Shown here one piece after another: positions 33,782 through 42,307 of a stretch of 64,000 nucleotides of DNA. Made by a program: the position numbers and the translations under genes. The notes under the pieces were generated by a model. It had not been told where the DNA came from and ran no database searches. It was given only the letters and a program-made list of their open reading frames with translations. Every line of letters begins with the position of its first letter. Position 1 is the stretch's first letter. This DNA comes from JALUZX01 sp964561605 (GTDB lineage: Bacteria; Planctomycetota; UBA1135; JALUZX01). The stretch is taken from contig CAZLQD010000029.1 in the NCBI GenBank assembly GCA_964561605.1, forward strand, positions 1 to 64,000. The letters are read 5' to 3'.

Positions 33782-35572
33782 CTACTTGGGAAGGGGAAGG
33801 TTGGGAACCTTCAGGCAGTTGGCCGCCGTCAGGACGGCGAAGGCCGTGGCCAGGTCGGGGTTGCCCTCCATCCAGCGGGAGGCCCTTTCGTTCACCCAGG
33901 AGCCGTCGGGCTTCTGGAGGGACTTCAGCTTGGCCAGCATCTCCGTGCGCCAGTCGTGCTCCACCAGGAGGGTCTTCCCCGAGGTCTTGTCCTTGACGGG
34001 CACTTTCACCTTGTCCACGCCCATGATGGCCAGGGTCCTGGCCATGGTGAAGTAGTAGTAGAAGAGGCCCTGGTAGCGCTTGTTGGGGGAGTCCTTGGGG
34101 AAACCGGGATTGAAGTCCAGGGTGTAATGGGCCTGGAGCCAGTTCCAGGCGGCCTTCACCCGCTCGTCGTCCTTGTCGAGACCGCAGAGGATGTAGCTCT
34201 TGAGGAGGGCCCAGGTCATGGAGCCGTAGCTCCTGGGGACCAGGGTTCCGTCGGCGAGGCGGATGAAGCCCGCGTTGGAGAAGCCAGGGTAGTAGGCGGC
34301 TCCGCCGTCGTTTCCGGGCTGGACGGGGGCCTTCTTTCCGTTCACCACGGCGGTGCCCCTGTAGTCGTTGCGGGCCGCCAGGTTCTGGGTGCGCTGGAGG
34401 AAGGTGAGGGCCTTGGCCAGGGCTTCGTTCCCCTTGGGCAGGCCGGCGGACCTCAGGGCGTCCAGGGCCATCTGGAGGTTGGAGAGATCCCCCCGGTTGT
34501 CGTCGCCGTACCCGATGGAGCCGTAGTCCCTGTCACCGGGCGTGTATCCCCGCCTCTCGATGTTCTGCATGAAGAGGAGATAGTTCATGCCTTTGCGGAT
34601 GGCCGGTTTCAGGTCGGGCCTTCCCGAGGCGAGGAAGGCCTGGATCACCGCCGAGGTCACGTAGACCGGCGTTCCCCCCGAGGAGAAGGAACCGTCGGGC
34701 TGCTGGGTGGAGAGAAGGTAGCGTATGGACTTCTCGATGAGGGCCTTGTCCTTTTCGCTCCTCTTGGCGGGGGGACGCATGAGGACCGCCGAGAGGCAAA
34801 GGGCGGTGATCCCCGGGTGGGGCGCCCCGGCAAGGCCCCAGGTGCCGTCCTTGCACCTTGAGAGGAGGAAATCGATCCCCTTCTCGACGAAGGGAGGAAG
34901 GGCCGTCGTGGCGGGAAGGGCCTTCTTGCCGAAGAGGAACTGTTCCAGGGCCACCAGGTGGACCACCTTGTCCAGGCTGGTCTCGAGTTTCCCCTTCTCC
35001 CCCTTCCAGAAACCCAGCCGGTCCTGGTCCTTCACCAGCCCCAGGACCCACTGGAAGAGAAGGCCCTGCCTCTCCTTCTCCGAGCGGGGGGCCAGCTTCC
35101 GGGCATAGGCCTCCACCAGGCTCTCGAAGGGAGGGCTCTTGGTAACGGCCTTCCCGGCCTTCTCCCGGAGGAACCGCCGGGCCATCTGGATCTCGGGGGC
35201 GAACTTCTCCGCGTCCAGGTACTGGAAGGCCTCGATGGCCCACCGGGTGGAAAGGACCGGGTCGGGGGCGTCCTCGCCATAGAAGCCTCCTCCCTGCTTG
35301 CGGTTCTTGAAGATCAACTCCAGGAAGGGGCGGATCACCGGCCCGTCCTCCAGGGTGTAGCCCCTGTGGCACTTGGCCGAGGCAACCAGGTAGCGGGCTG
35401 CGTCCAGGACGGGCGTCGGGCTCTTTTCCATGGGACCCACCCCCTGGAGGAAGAGCCAGTGCAGCCCCTGGTCCACGGCGTGCTTGGCCAGGGGCTTGGG
35501 AGGGGGGGCCTGGGCGTCGAGGAGGAGGGGGGAGCAAAGGAGGAAGACGAGACCGGCAAGACCGTGTTTCAT
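33782..35572 (-). CDS. Secreted prenyltransferase/squalene-oxidase-type repeat protein
   Basis: A 596-residue protein with signal peptide (GLAGLVFLLCSPLLLDAQA) and GAGGTG upstream of the ATG. The mature part is an alpha/alpha toroid pattern with recurring QW-like repeats: DKVVHLVALEQFLF, GIDFLLSRCKDGTWGLAG, SIRYLLSTQQPDGSFSSGG, ALDALRSAGLPKGNEALAKA, MLAKLKSLQKPDGSWVNE. The same fold is used by squalene-hopene cyclase, prenyltransferases and complement-like thioester proteins. The catalytic DxDD motif of the cyclases is not seen, so this is probably a non-cyclase secreted family member. It is first of three minus-strand exported proteins in a row. Confidence 0.8.
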   Translation of the reverse strand: MKHGLAGLVFLLCSPLLLDAQAPPPKPLAKHAVDQGLHWLFLQGVGPMEKSPTPVLDAARYLVASAKCHRGYTLEDGPVIRPFLELIFKNRKQGGGFYGEDAPDPVLSTRWAIEAFQYLDAEKFAPEIQMARRFLREKAGKAVTKSPPFESLVEAYARKLAPRSEKERQGLLFQWVLGLVKDQDRLGFWKGEKGKLETSLDKVVHLVALEQFLFGKKALPATTALPPFVEKGIDFLLSRCKDGTWGLAGAPHPGITALCLSAVLMRPPAKRSEKDKALIEKSIRYLLSTQQPDGSFSSGGTPVYVTSAVIQAFLASGRPDLKPAIRKGMNYLLFMQNIERRGYTPGDRDYGSIGYGDDNRGDLSNLQMALDALRSAGLPKGNEALAKALTFLQRTQNLAARNDYRGTAVVNGKKAPVQPGNDGGAAYYPGFSNAGFIRLADGTLVPRSYGSMTWALLKSYILCGLDKDDERVKAAWNWLQAHYTLDFNPGFPKDSPNKRYQGLFYYYFTMARTLAIMGVDKVKVPVKDKTSGKTLLVEHDWRTEMLAKLKSLQKPDGSWVNERASRWMEGNPDLATAFAVLTAANCLKVPNLPLPK

Positions 35573-35760
35573 GGTTTCACCTCGGGTCGGTGGAAGTTCT
35601 GGATTGGGTCCGAACTGGAACCCAACGTTGTTCTACGCCGGTGGTTCAAAGGGAGGGAAGAAGAATCTGGAGCCCGCCCCTCCCGGGGGAGGACCGCCGG
35701 GCTGCCTGGCGTCCCGGCGGGGGCCTCCCCGGCGGGGGGAGGAGGGCCTTCGGGCCGGGG

Positions 35761-37293
35761 TCACTTCTCCAGGATGATCCGGGCCTGCCACCGGATCCAG
35801 GGGTCGTCGGGGGCCAGGTCCATGGCCAGGTTGCAGAGGCGCTCGGCCTTCTGCTTGCTCCCCGTCTCCACCTCCACCCTGGCCAGGATGAGATAGAAGT
35901 TGGGGTTGATCGGGTCCTTCTCCAGGCCCTTTTTGCAGATCTCCCGGGCTTCCTTGTACTTGTCCTGATCGTAGAGGAGGTCGGCGTAGCCTTCGTAGGC
36001 CCGGATGTAGTCGGGATCCAGCTCGAGGGCCTTCTTGAAGTAGAGGCCCGCCCGGATGGGTCTCTTCCACTTCCGGCACTCCAGGGCCGCTTCGTAGTAT
36101 CCCCTGGCGGAGTGGACCTTCATTCCCTTGATGTATTCGTACCACTCCTTCTCCAGGGCCGACAGGTCCTTGACCTTGAGGCACTTCTTCAGGAGGGCGA
36201 TCTGCACGTCCGGTTTCACCCAGCGGAAGTTCGGGGCCCCCGGCCAGGGCTCCTTCTTGAGGGTCTTGTCCTTGGCCATCTTCACGATGAAGGTGTTGAA
36301 GCCCCGGGCGTATTTCTTCTTCGAGAAGAGCATGTGGCAGAAGGACCAGTACCAGGCGTATTCCAGGCCCGATTGGGGGTGGGGGATCTTCAACATCTTC
36401 TCGAGTTTCATGTACTCCTCCCCGTCCATGGCGTCCTGGAGGTTCACCAGGCGGCCTTCCTGTATGAGGCCGGGGACCATCTTCTTGGTCTTGGGATCCC
36501 AGGAACTCCCCCCGAAGTACTCCGCCAGGCCTTCCTCCAGCCATGCCGGGTTTTGGACCCCCTTCTGGACGAAGAGGTGCATGAAGTAGTGGTTGCACTC
36601 GTGCCAGAGGACGGAGAGGGTCAACTGGGGATCCCTCCTGTCGTGGAAGAAGTTCAGCTCGATGGGGGCGACGAAGCGGAAGAAGCCCAGGATCCCCCGA
36701 GGTCGCCCGGTGATCCTGAGAAAGTCCTTCTCGTTGTTGTAGATGCAGACCTTGAGCTTCCCCTCCCTGGGCGGCTGGCGGATCTTCCAGCGCTTGTTGA
36801 AGACCTTCCAGTAGACCTCGAAGAAGTTCATGTAGTTGCGGGCCACCTCGGGAGGGATGGTATACTCGAAAGCGAAATGCCTGGTGGTCTCCTTGTAGCG
36901 GTTCCGCCACTGGCTGTGCTTCTTGATCTCCTCCAGGCGGGCCAGCATCTTCTTGCGTTCCCTGGCCAGGATGGACTTGAGGCGGGACCGGGGGATCCAC
37001 CTGCCCTCGAAGGGGACGAGGCCCTTGGCCACCTTGGCCTCGTCCTTCTTGGAGAGCCCTTTCGTCTTCGCCGCCGGATCGAGGAGGACGGCCTTGAGAA
37101 GAAGCTTGGACGGCACGGTGACCAGGCCGTGGGGAAAGAGGAGTTTGTAGGTCTTCCCCTCGACGACGATCTCCGGCGCCTGGATCCAGCGCCCGTCCTT
37201 GAAGACCAGGATTCCCCCCTTGTCCTGGGCGGGAAGGGAGAGGGCGAGACCGGCCGCGAAGGCTGCGAGGGCCGGAAGGATGGGCGTCTTCAT
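35761..37293 (-). CDS. Secreted peptidase-MA/DUF1570-like metalloprotease with TPR tail
   Basis: A 510-residue protein from ATG 37293 (AGGGAG nine bases upstream), with signal peptide ILPALAAFAAGLALSLPAQ. The zinc-peptidase motif HECNH (residues 231-235, HExxH) is followed by LEEGLAEYFGG with Glu254 about 20 residues later, a gluzincin pattern. Residues 27-75 resemble a small beta domain (GGILVFKDGRWIQAPEIVVE). The C terminus (about 405-505) has TPR-type helices (AGLYFKKALELDPDYIRAYEG, AREICKKGLEKDPINPNF). It should be an exported metallopeptidase; substrate unknown. Eighteen bases separate its start from the stop of its paralogue upstream. Confidence 0.8.
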   Translation of the reverse strand: MKTPILPALAAFAAGLALSLPAQDKGGILVFKDGRWIQAPEIVVEGKTYKLLFPHGLVTVPSKLLLKAVLLDPAAKTKGLSKKDEAKVAKGLVPFEGRWIPRSRLKSILARERKKMLARLEEIKKHSQWRNRYKETTRHFAFEYTIPPEVARNYMNFFEVYWKVFNKRWKIRQPPREGKLKVCIYNNEKDFLRITGRPRGILGFFRFVAPIELNFFHDRRDPQLTLSVLWHECNHYFMHLFVQKGVQNPAWLEEGLAEYFGGSSWDPKTKKMVPGLIQEGRLVNLQDAMDGEEYMKLEKMLKIPHPQSGLEYAWYWSFCHMLFSKKKYARGFNTFIVKMAKDKTLKKEPWPGAPNFRWVKPDVQIALLKKCLKVKDLSALEKEWYEYIKGMKVHSARGYYEAALECRKWKRPIRAGLYFKKALELDPDYIRAYEGYADLLYDQDKYKEAREICKKGLEKDPINPNFYLILARVEVETGSKQKAERLCNLAMDLAPDDPWIRWQARIILEK

Positions 37294-37310
37294 ATTCGGG
37301 CTCCCTAATT

Positions 37311-39062
37311 TCATTTCCCGGCGAACTTTTCCCACTTCTTCTGGATGGAGGCCCAGTCCTTGTCGGTGAGCCGGCCGAAGGTCATCCGGAAGACCTTTTC
37401 GAGCATTTCCTTCTGGACTGCGTCCACGGCCGTCTTCCGCCTCTTGCGGTAGTCCTCGTCCTCGGCCTTGAGGCGCTCCTCCTCGGACATGCCGGCCATC
37501 CGGGCCTCCCTCTTGCGGCGGGCCTCCTGCTCGGCCTTCACCTTCTTCTCCACCTCGACGATCTCCTGGAGGAGGGCCTTGACGTAGCGCTTCAGGATCC
37601 CCTTGGTCTTCTTCATCCGCTTGCCCGGTCCGTCCAGGAGGAACCGGACGAAGCTTCCCGATTGGATGAAGAAGAAATGCCGCGCCATGTAGGTCCCTCC
37701 CTGGGAGGCCTGGCGTTCGGTCATCCTGACGAGCACCTGGAGGGGCTTGATGCTGTCGGCAGGCTCACCCTTCCTCCGGGCGGCCTTGTCCCGGTTGAAG
37801 GCCTCCCTGAGAGTGGTGGTCTCGTCCGGATCGGGCTTGAAGAGCAGGCGCCTGCCTTTGAGTTGGGCGCTGGCGAGGTATTGGACGATCCCGTCGGTCA
37901 TCCAGGCGGGCATGCGTTTCCAGAGGTCCTCGTTCTTGTAGGTGAACCACTTGTCGATGATCTCGCCCGTCACGTCCCACTGGGCCTGCTTGGGGTCCCC
38001 GAACTCGGATTGCTTGAGGATGACGATCTCCAGGATCGCCCCGGGGCGGTAGACGACAAAACCTTCCCCCTTGTCTCCCAGGTCCTTGGTGTCCTTGTAG
38101 ATCCGGATCACCCCGGGGGGCACGACGTTGCCGCTGATGTCGCCGAACTCCTTGTCCAGCCAGGCGTGGATGGCTTCGGCCAGGTTGGCGATCTTCTTCG
38201 TCGTTCTCCGGTCCACGTGGCTCAGGATCAGGTAGTGGGGGGTCCTGAGATGGGTCCATCCCTTGGGAAGCTCGGCGATCTTCTTGGCCAGGACCTTCTC
38301 GGCCTTGGCCAGGATGACCTTGTTCCTCTTGGCCAGGGGAAGTCGGCGCTCGTCCTCGGTGAGGGCGCCCTCTGTGACGGTCTCCACGGGGGGCTTCACG
38401 TCCTTCAGGACCAGGCCCTTCTTCTTGTCCAGGACCTTGAAGGAGCGGAAGGTCCGGAGCATGAGGGGTTTCAGTTTCTTGTATTTCCTTTCCGGCCCCG
38501 TCATGAGGACGGCGAATTGCCCGCCCGGCACGTCGTAGAGGGCGGCGAGCCAGAGGCCCTTGATGTTGGCGCTCTTCTCGAAGCGCATCTCCTTGATAGT
38601 GACCTTCCAGCCGTTGATCTTCTTCACTTCCTCCTTGTCGAAGTAGAACCCCGAGATCTGGTCCTTGGCCAATTCGTCGAAGTTCCTGTAGGGGACGTAG
38701 AAGAAACGGCGGATGAGCTCCTTCAGGTCCTCGAGGCCGTCGGTTTTCCCCTGGGGCCGGTCGTCCTTGCGGGTGGAGGCCGTGACGGTCCTCTCCTGGT
38801 TTGCCGGAAAGAAGTAGCAGAACATGTAGAGGGGGTAGTTGAAACCTTCCCCTGTGGGGATTCCTTTCTTGTGTTTGAAGGCGGCGACGCAGAAGCGTGT
38901 GATGAGGTAGCGTGTCGCCGGGGTATTCTTGTAGTCCTTGGGGATGGAGATCTTGAAGCCCACCTTTTCGTCCACGTAGACCCGGGCAGATGCGGGAGGG
39001 GAGGAGAAGAAGGCCGCGAGGGAGGAGAGGAAGAGAAAGAGGATTTCCTTCTTCGTCCGCAT
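37311..39062 (-). CDS. Secreted peptidase-MA-like protein lacking HExxH
   Basis: A 583-residue protein from ATG 39062 with AGGAGGT six bases upstream, signal peptide EILFLFLSSLAAFFSSPPASA. An N-terminal domain (about 28-215) resembles lipoprotein-like beta domains. The second half resembles its neighbour: TPHYLILSHVDRRTTKKIANL, a central GAILEIVILKQSEFG and the pair TGEIIDKWF (365-373) and MPAWMTDGIVQYL (384-396), which stand where the active paralogue has HECNH and WLEEGLAEYF. The zinc ligands are gone, so it is probably inactive as a peptidase and may act as a partner or binding subunit. The C terminus is a long charged helix. Confidence 0.75.
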   Translation of the reverse strand: MRTKKEILFLFLSSLAAFFSSPPASARVYVDEKVGFKISIPKDYKNTPATRYLITRFCVAAFKHKKGIPTGEGFNYPLYMFCYFFPANQERTVTASTRKDDRPQGKTDGLEDLKELIRRFFYVPYRNFDELAKDQISGFYFDKEEVKKINGWKVTIKEMRFEKSANIKGLWLAALYDVPGGQFAVLMTGPERKYKKLKPLMLRTFRSFKVLDKKKGLVLKDVKPPVETVTEGALTEDERRLPLAKRNKVILAKAEKVLAKKIAELPKGWTHLRTPHYLILSHVDRRTTKKIANLAEAIHAWLDKEFGDISGNVVPPGVIRIYKDTKDLGDKGEGFVVYRPGAILEIVILKQSEFGDPKQAQWDVTGEIIDKWFTYKNEDLWKRMPAWMTDGIVQYLASAQLKGRRLLFKPDPDETTTLREAFNRDKAARRKGEPADSIKPLQVLVRMTERQASQGGTYMARHFFFIQSGSFVRFLLDGPGKRMKKTKGILKRYVKALLQEIVEVEKKVKAEQEARRKREARMAGMSEEERLKAEDEDYRKRRKTAVDAVQKEMLEKVFRMTFGRLTDKDWASIQKKWEKFAGK

Positions 39063-39212
39063 GGGGAAACCTCCTGGAAAAGAGAAGGGGCAGAGAAAGA
39101 CGAGATGTCGTTTCAACGCCACTTTCGACTTCCCGGTTCCCCGATTCTTTCAAAAAACGGCCGGAAAGGGGAGTCCCCCCGGGGGGAATCGGCAGAATCC
39201 CGGAGAAGTCCT

Positions 39213-40799
39213 TCAGGTTTGGAAGGAGGCCAGGAGCAGGAGGATCCCCAGGCCGGTGATGAAGAGGGCCGAAAGGAGGGGAAGGATCCGGAAGGCCTTC
39301 TCCGCCCGCTTTCCCCCGTAGGTGAGGACCAGGTTCACTCCTTTCACGGCTCCCACCCCGATGCCCACCAGGACGGCGGCCATCCCCAGGGAGAAGAAGA
39401 CCACCAGGAGGAGGCCCAGGCCGGGCTGGTGGAAGCGGAAGGCCAGGCTCACGATCACCAGGCCCGTGGGGCAGGGCACGATCCCTCCTGAAATTCCCAT
39501 CCAGAGCACCTCCCAGAGCTTGGGGCGGCCCGTCTTGGGATCGAGGGGCACTTCGTGGCTGTGGCCGTGGTGGTGGTGATCGTGGTCGTGGTGGTGGTGG
39601 TCGTGGCTGTGGTGGTCGTGGTCGTGAGGATGGTCGTGGTGATGGACGAGGGACGCCTTCTTCCCGGAGAGGAGGGCCCTGGTGAAGCGCCAAACCAGGA
39701 GGAGGCCGATCCCCAGGATCAGCAGGCTGGAGACCACCTCCAGGGTCCTCGTGGCGGCCCCCCGGAGTTCGGGGGTGTCCTCGATGCTCTCCGAGTAGAG
39801 GTCTGCGGCGATGCCCAGGGCGAAGACGACGAAGGTGTGGGTGAAGGTCACGGTGAGGCCCAGGAGCACGGCATCCCGGATCTTTCCCTTGTGGCCCACC
39901 AGGAAGGCCCCGGTGATGGCCTTCCCGTGGCCCGGCATGAGGGCGTGGCCCGCTCCGTAGAGAACGGCCAGCAGGAAGAAGAGGAAGGAGAATCGCCCGT
40001 TGGCGGCCTCCTCGAAGAACTTCCGGATCTTTTCGTTGAAAGGATTGCTGGACCTGGGGGGGGCCTTGGCGGCGGGCCGGGAGGCAGGAGGGAGGGGGGA
40101 GGCGATCCCGCCCTTTTCCGGTCCCCCCTTCACGATCCGCCAGGTCACCTTCCGGATCTGTGGGGGCCACTGGTTCCGGGGAAGGGCATAGGCGCTGCCC
40201 GTCTTCTTGTTGATCCTCTTGTTGAGAGCCTCGTACTTCTCCAGGTCCGCCGTGGGGGGTATGTCGTCCAGGACCCGGTATCCTTCGGGGGGGGTGAGGT
40301 AGGCCCGGATGAACCCGGGATTGCTGGGGAAGGTGTGGTTCTCGAAGGTGATTTCCCGGGGCGGAAAGGGCCCTTTCGGCAAGGGGGCCAGGAAGCGGAC
40401 GGTGTAGCGCAGGGGATAGGGGCCTGTCTCGCGCCGGCCCAGGATCAGCCGGGTCCCTTCCCGGAGAACCCGGAGTCGCAAGGTCTTTCCTCCGGCGGTG
40501 AGCTTCAGCCTGGCCAGGAGGCGCCTGACGGACTTTCCCAGCCAGGAGCGTTCCTCCCTGGGGGTGATCCGGCCGTCTCGGTTGCGGTCCATGGCCTTGC
40601 GCAGGGCTTCGGCGGGGAATTCGGCCAGGTCGAACTCCAGGTCCACCAGGATCCCCCGGGGGGTCAACTTCAGGAGGGCCAGGTGGTCGGCGGCGTTCTC
40701 CCCCGCCAGGTGGGGTTCGGCCCTGAGGGTAAGGGCCGGAAGAAGGAAGGCCCCAAGGAGGAAGGAGGTCAGCCTTTTCACGCCCGCTCGTCTGGTCAT
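39213..40799 (-). CDS. NicO/RcnA-family nickel or cobalt transporter with N-terminal domain
   Basis: A 528-residue protein with signal peptide (LTSFLLGAFLLPALTLRA). Residues 28-215 form an exported domain of beta strands that includes an EF-hand-like loop DRNRDGRITPREE. Membrane helices start about 270: FLLAVLYGAGHALMPGHGKAITG contains HALMPGHGK, a NicO-family signature, followed by VTFTHTFVVFALG. A cytosolic loop is packed with His and Asp (SLVHHHDHPHDHDHHSHDHH onward), a metal-binding stretch. WMGISGGIVPCPTGLVIVSL is the second signature. It likely transports Ni2+ or Co2+. A NiFe hydrogenase operon lies 6 kb downstream, so nickel handling is plausible. Direction of transport cannot be told. 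Confidence 0.88.
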   Translation of the reverse strand: MTRRAGVKRLTSFLLGAFLLPALTLRAEPHLAGENAADHLALLKLTPRGILVDLEFDLAEFPAEALRKAMDRNRDGRITPREERSWLGKSVRRLLARLKLTAGGKTLRLRVLREGTRLILGRRETGPYPLRYTVRFLAPLPKGPFPPREITFENHTFPSNPGFIRAYLTPPEGYRVLDDIPPTADLEKYEALNKRINKKTGSAYALPRNQWPPQIRKVTWRIVKGGPEKGGIASPLPPASRPAAKAPPRSSNPFNEKIRKFFEEAANGRFSFLFFLLAVLYGAGHALMPGHGKAITGAFLVGHKGKIRDAVLLGLTVTFTHTFVVFALGIAADLYSESIEDTPELRGAATRTLEVVSSLLILGIGLLLVWRFTRALLSGKKASLVHHHDHPHDHDHHSHDHHHHDHDHHHHGHSHEVPLDPKTGRPKLWEVLWMGISGGIVPCPTGLVIVSLAFRFHQPGLGLLLVVFFSLGMAAVLVGIGVGAVKGVNLVLTYGGKRAEKAFRILPLLSALFITGLGILLLLASFQT

Positions 40800-40815
40800 G
40801 GGATCATCCCTCGCC

Positions 40816-42228
40816 TCAACGGCCTGCCGACTCCAGGTACATCCGGAGGAGTTCCTCGTCCTTCTTCCCCTCCTTGCCCCGGCCCAGGGCCTTCAGGGCA
40901 CGAAGCCTCAAGGCGGCCACCCAGGCTTCGTTGGCCCTCACCCGGGCGGGAAGAACCTGGAGGGCCTCCAGGGCTCGGGCGGGCTCTCCCCTTTCCAGGA
41001 GCCAGGTCGCCTTGGGGCGGGCGGCAAGGTACTTCCCGGCCCGGCCAAGGGCTTCCAGGTCGGCCAGGGCCTGATCCACTTTCTTCTTCTCCCGGAGGGC
41101 CCTCCAGGCCGCCAGGAGTTTGCGGGCCCGGAGGATCTGGAGCCTGGCCTTTCGAAGGCGCCGGTCCCGGTCCAGGGCGTCTTCTTCCAGGGCCTCCCGC
41201 TCCTTCTCCTTCTCCGCGGCCAGGGCCTTCCGGGCCTTCTCCAGGTCGGCCCTGGAGCCCGAGGCCCGGAAGACCCGGAGGGCCAGCTCCAGGTAGGGCG
41301 GCTCGCCGGGGAGGATCTCCAGGGCCTTCTTCAAGGCCTGGGCCGCCTTGGCCGGCTCACCCAGGCCGAACCAGGCCCGGGCCTGGTGGAAGTAGTAGTC
41401 CTCGGCGAAGGCCTGGTCCTCCTCCAGGGCCTTGGAAATCTCCTTCAAGGCGGCCCGGAAGGCCCGGGCGGCCCGGCCTGCCTTGCCCGCCTTCTTCCAG
41501 GCTTCTCCTTCTTCCACGAGCCAGGCGTAGATCTCCCCTTCCTCTCCGCCGGCGGCCTTCACGGCCCTCTCCAGGTCGGCCGCAGCCGCGGCGGGCCTTC
41601 CCGTCCGGAGAAAGAAGAGGGCCCGCTCGTGGTACCAGAGGGGCTCTTTCTTCGTGGCCGCCACGGCCTGGCCCAGGAGCTTCTCCGCCTCTTCGATCTT
41701 CCCGGCCTTTTCCAGGCACCTGGCGGCGGCGCCGAGCTTCTCCGCCTTCAGGGAAGGGTCCTTCTCCGAGCGGGCCGCCGAGAGCCAGGTCCGGCCCGCC
41801 TCCTCCCAGAGCTCGGCCCTCTCCAGGGCCTGGGCCAGGAGGGCCTTGTAGCGCACCTCCTTGGGGGGAGCCAGGGCCGCGGCCTTGCGCAGGTAGGGCA
41901 AGGCTTCCTGGACCAGGTCCTTCGTGAGGAGGAGAGAGGCGAAATTGTAATAGAGGGTCGGGTCCCGGGGGGTGAGGCCGATGGCCTTCTCCATGGCCAG
42001 GAAACCCTCCTCCAGCCTTCCCAGGGGGAAGAGCATCTGGGCCTGTTCCTCCAGGAGGAGGGCCCGCTTCTTGGGATCCCTTGGGGGGTCAAGGGCCAGG
42101 ATGGTGTCGATCTCCCGGACCCGCTTGAGCATCTGGGCCGGCGAGAAGTGAGGGTGGGCCGGGAGAGGGCCTTCCGCCAGGAGGAGCCCCGCCAGGACCA
42201 GGAGAGCCTTGAGTCCGGGAAGACGCAT
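40816..42228 (-). CDS. Secreted TPR-repeat protein
   Basis: A 470-residue protein from ATG 42228 (weak ribosome binding site) with signal peptide LKALLVLAGLLLAEGPLPA. From residue 30 on it is almost all TPR-type helix pairs rich in Ala and Leu: LEEGFLAMEKAIGLTPRDP, EALPYLRKAAALAPPKEVRY, IEEAEKLLGQAVAATKKEP, AAAADLERAVKAAGGE, KAAQALKKALEILPGEPP. It is last-but-one in the minus-strand run and 16 bases upstream of the NicO gene start, so the two are likely co-transcribed. It is probably a periplasmic scaffold. Confidence 0.8.
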   Translation of the reverse strand: MRLPGLKALLVLAGLLLAEGPLPAHPHFSPAQMLKRVREIDTILALDPPRDPKKRALLLEEQAQMLFPLGRLEEGFLAMEKAIGLTPRDPTLYYNFASLLLTKDLVQEALPYLRKAAALAPPKEVRYKALLAQALERAELWEEAGRTWLSAARSEKDPSLKAEKLGAAARCLEKAGKIEEAEKLLGQAVAATKKEPLWYHERALFFLRTGRPAAAAADLERAVKAAGGEEGEIYAWLVEEGEAWKKAGKAGRAARAFRAALKEISKALEEDQAFAEDYYFHQARAWFGLGEPAKAAQALKKALEILPGEPPYLELALRVFRASGSRADLEKARKALAAEKEKEREALEEDALDRDRRLRKARLQILRARKLLAAWRALREKKKVDQALADLEALGRAGKYLAARPKATWLLERGEPARALEALQVLPARVRANEAWVAALRLRALKALGRGKEGKKDEELLRMYLESAGR

Positions 42229-42307
42229 GCCCTGAAGTCTGCCCGGTCCTCTTCTTTCCGGCAAACCCTCCTTGCAGAGGGCCCTCGGCCGGGGCAGGCT
42301 CGGAAGC

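Noticed and set aside
33660..34055. A 131-codon plus-strand frame with an AAAGGAG five bases upstream of ATG
   Set aside because: Only the first ~40 codons are outside the convergent gene; it contains the terminator hairpin, and composition is unnatural. It could be a leader peptide but nothing lies downstream on the same strand.
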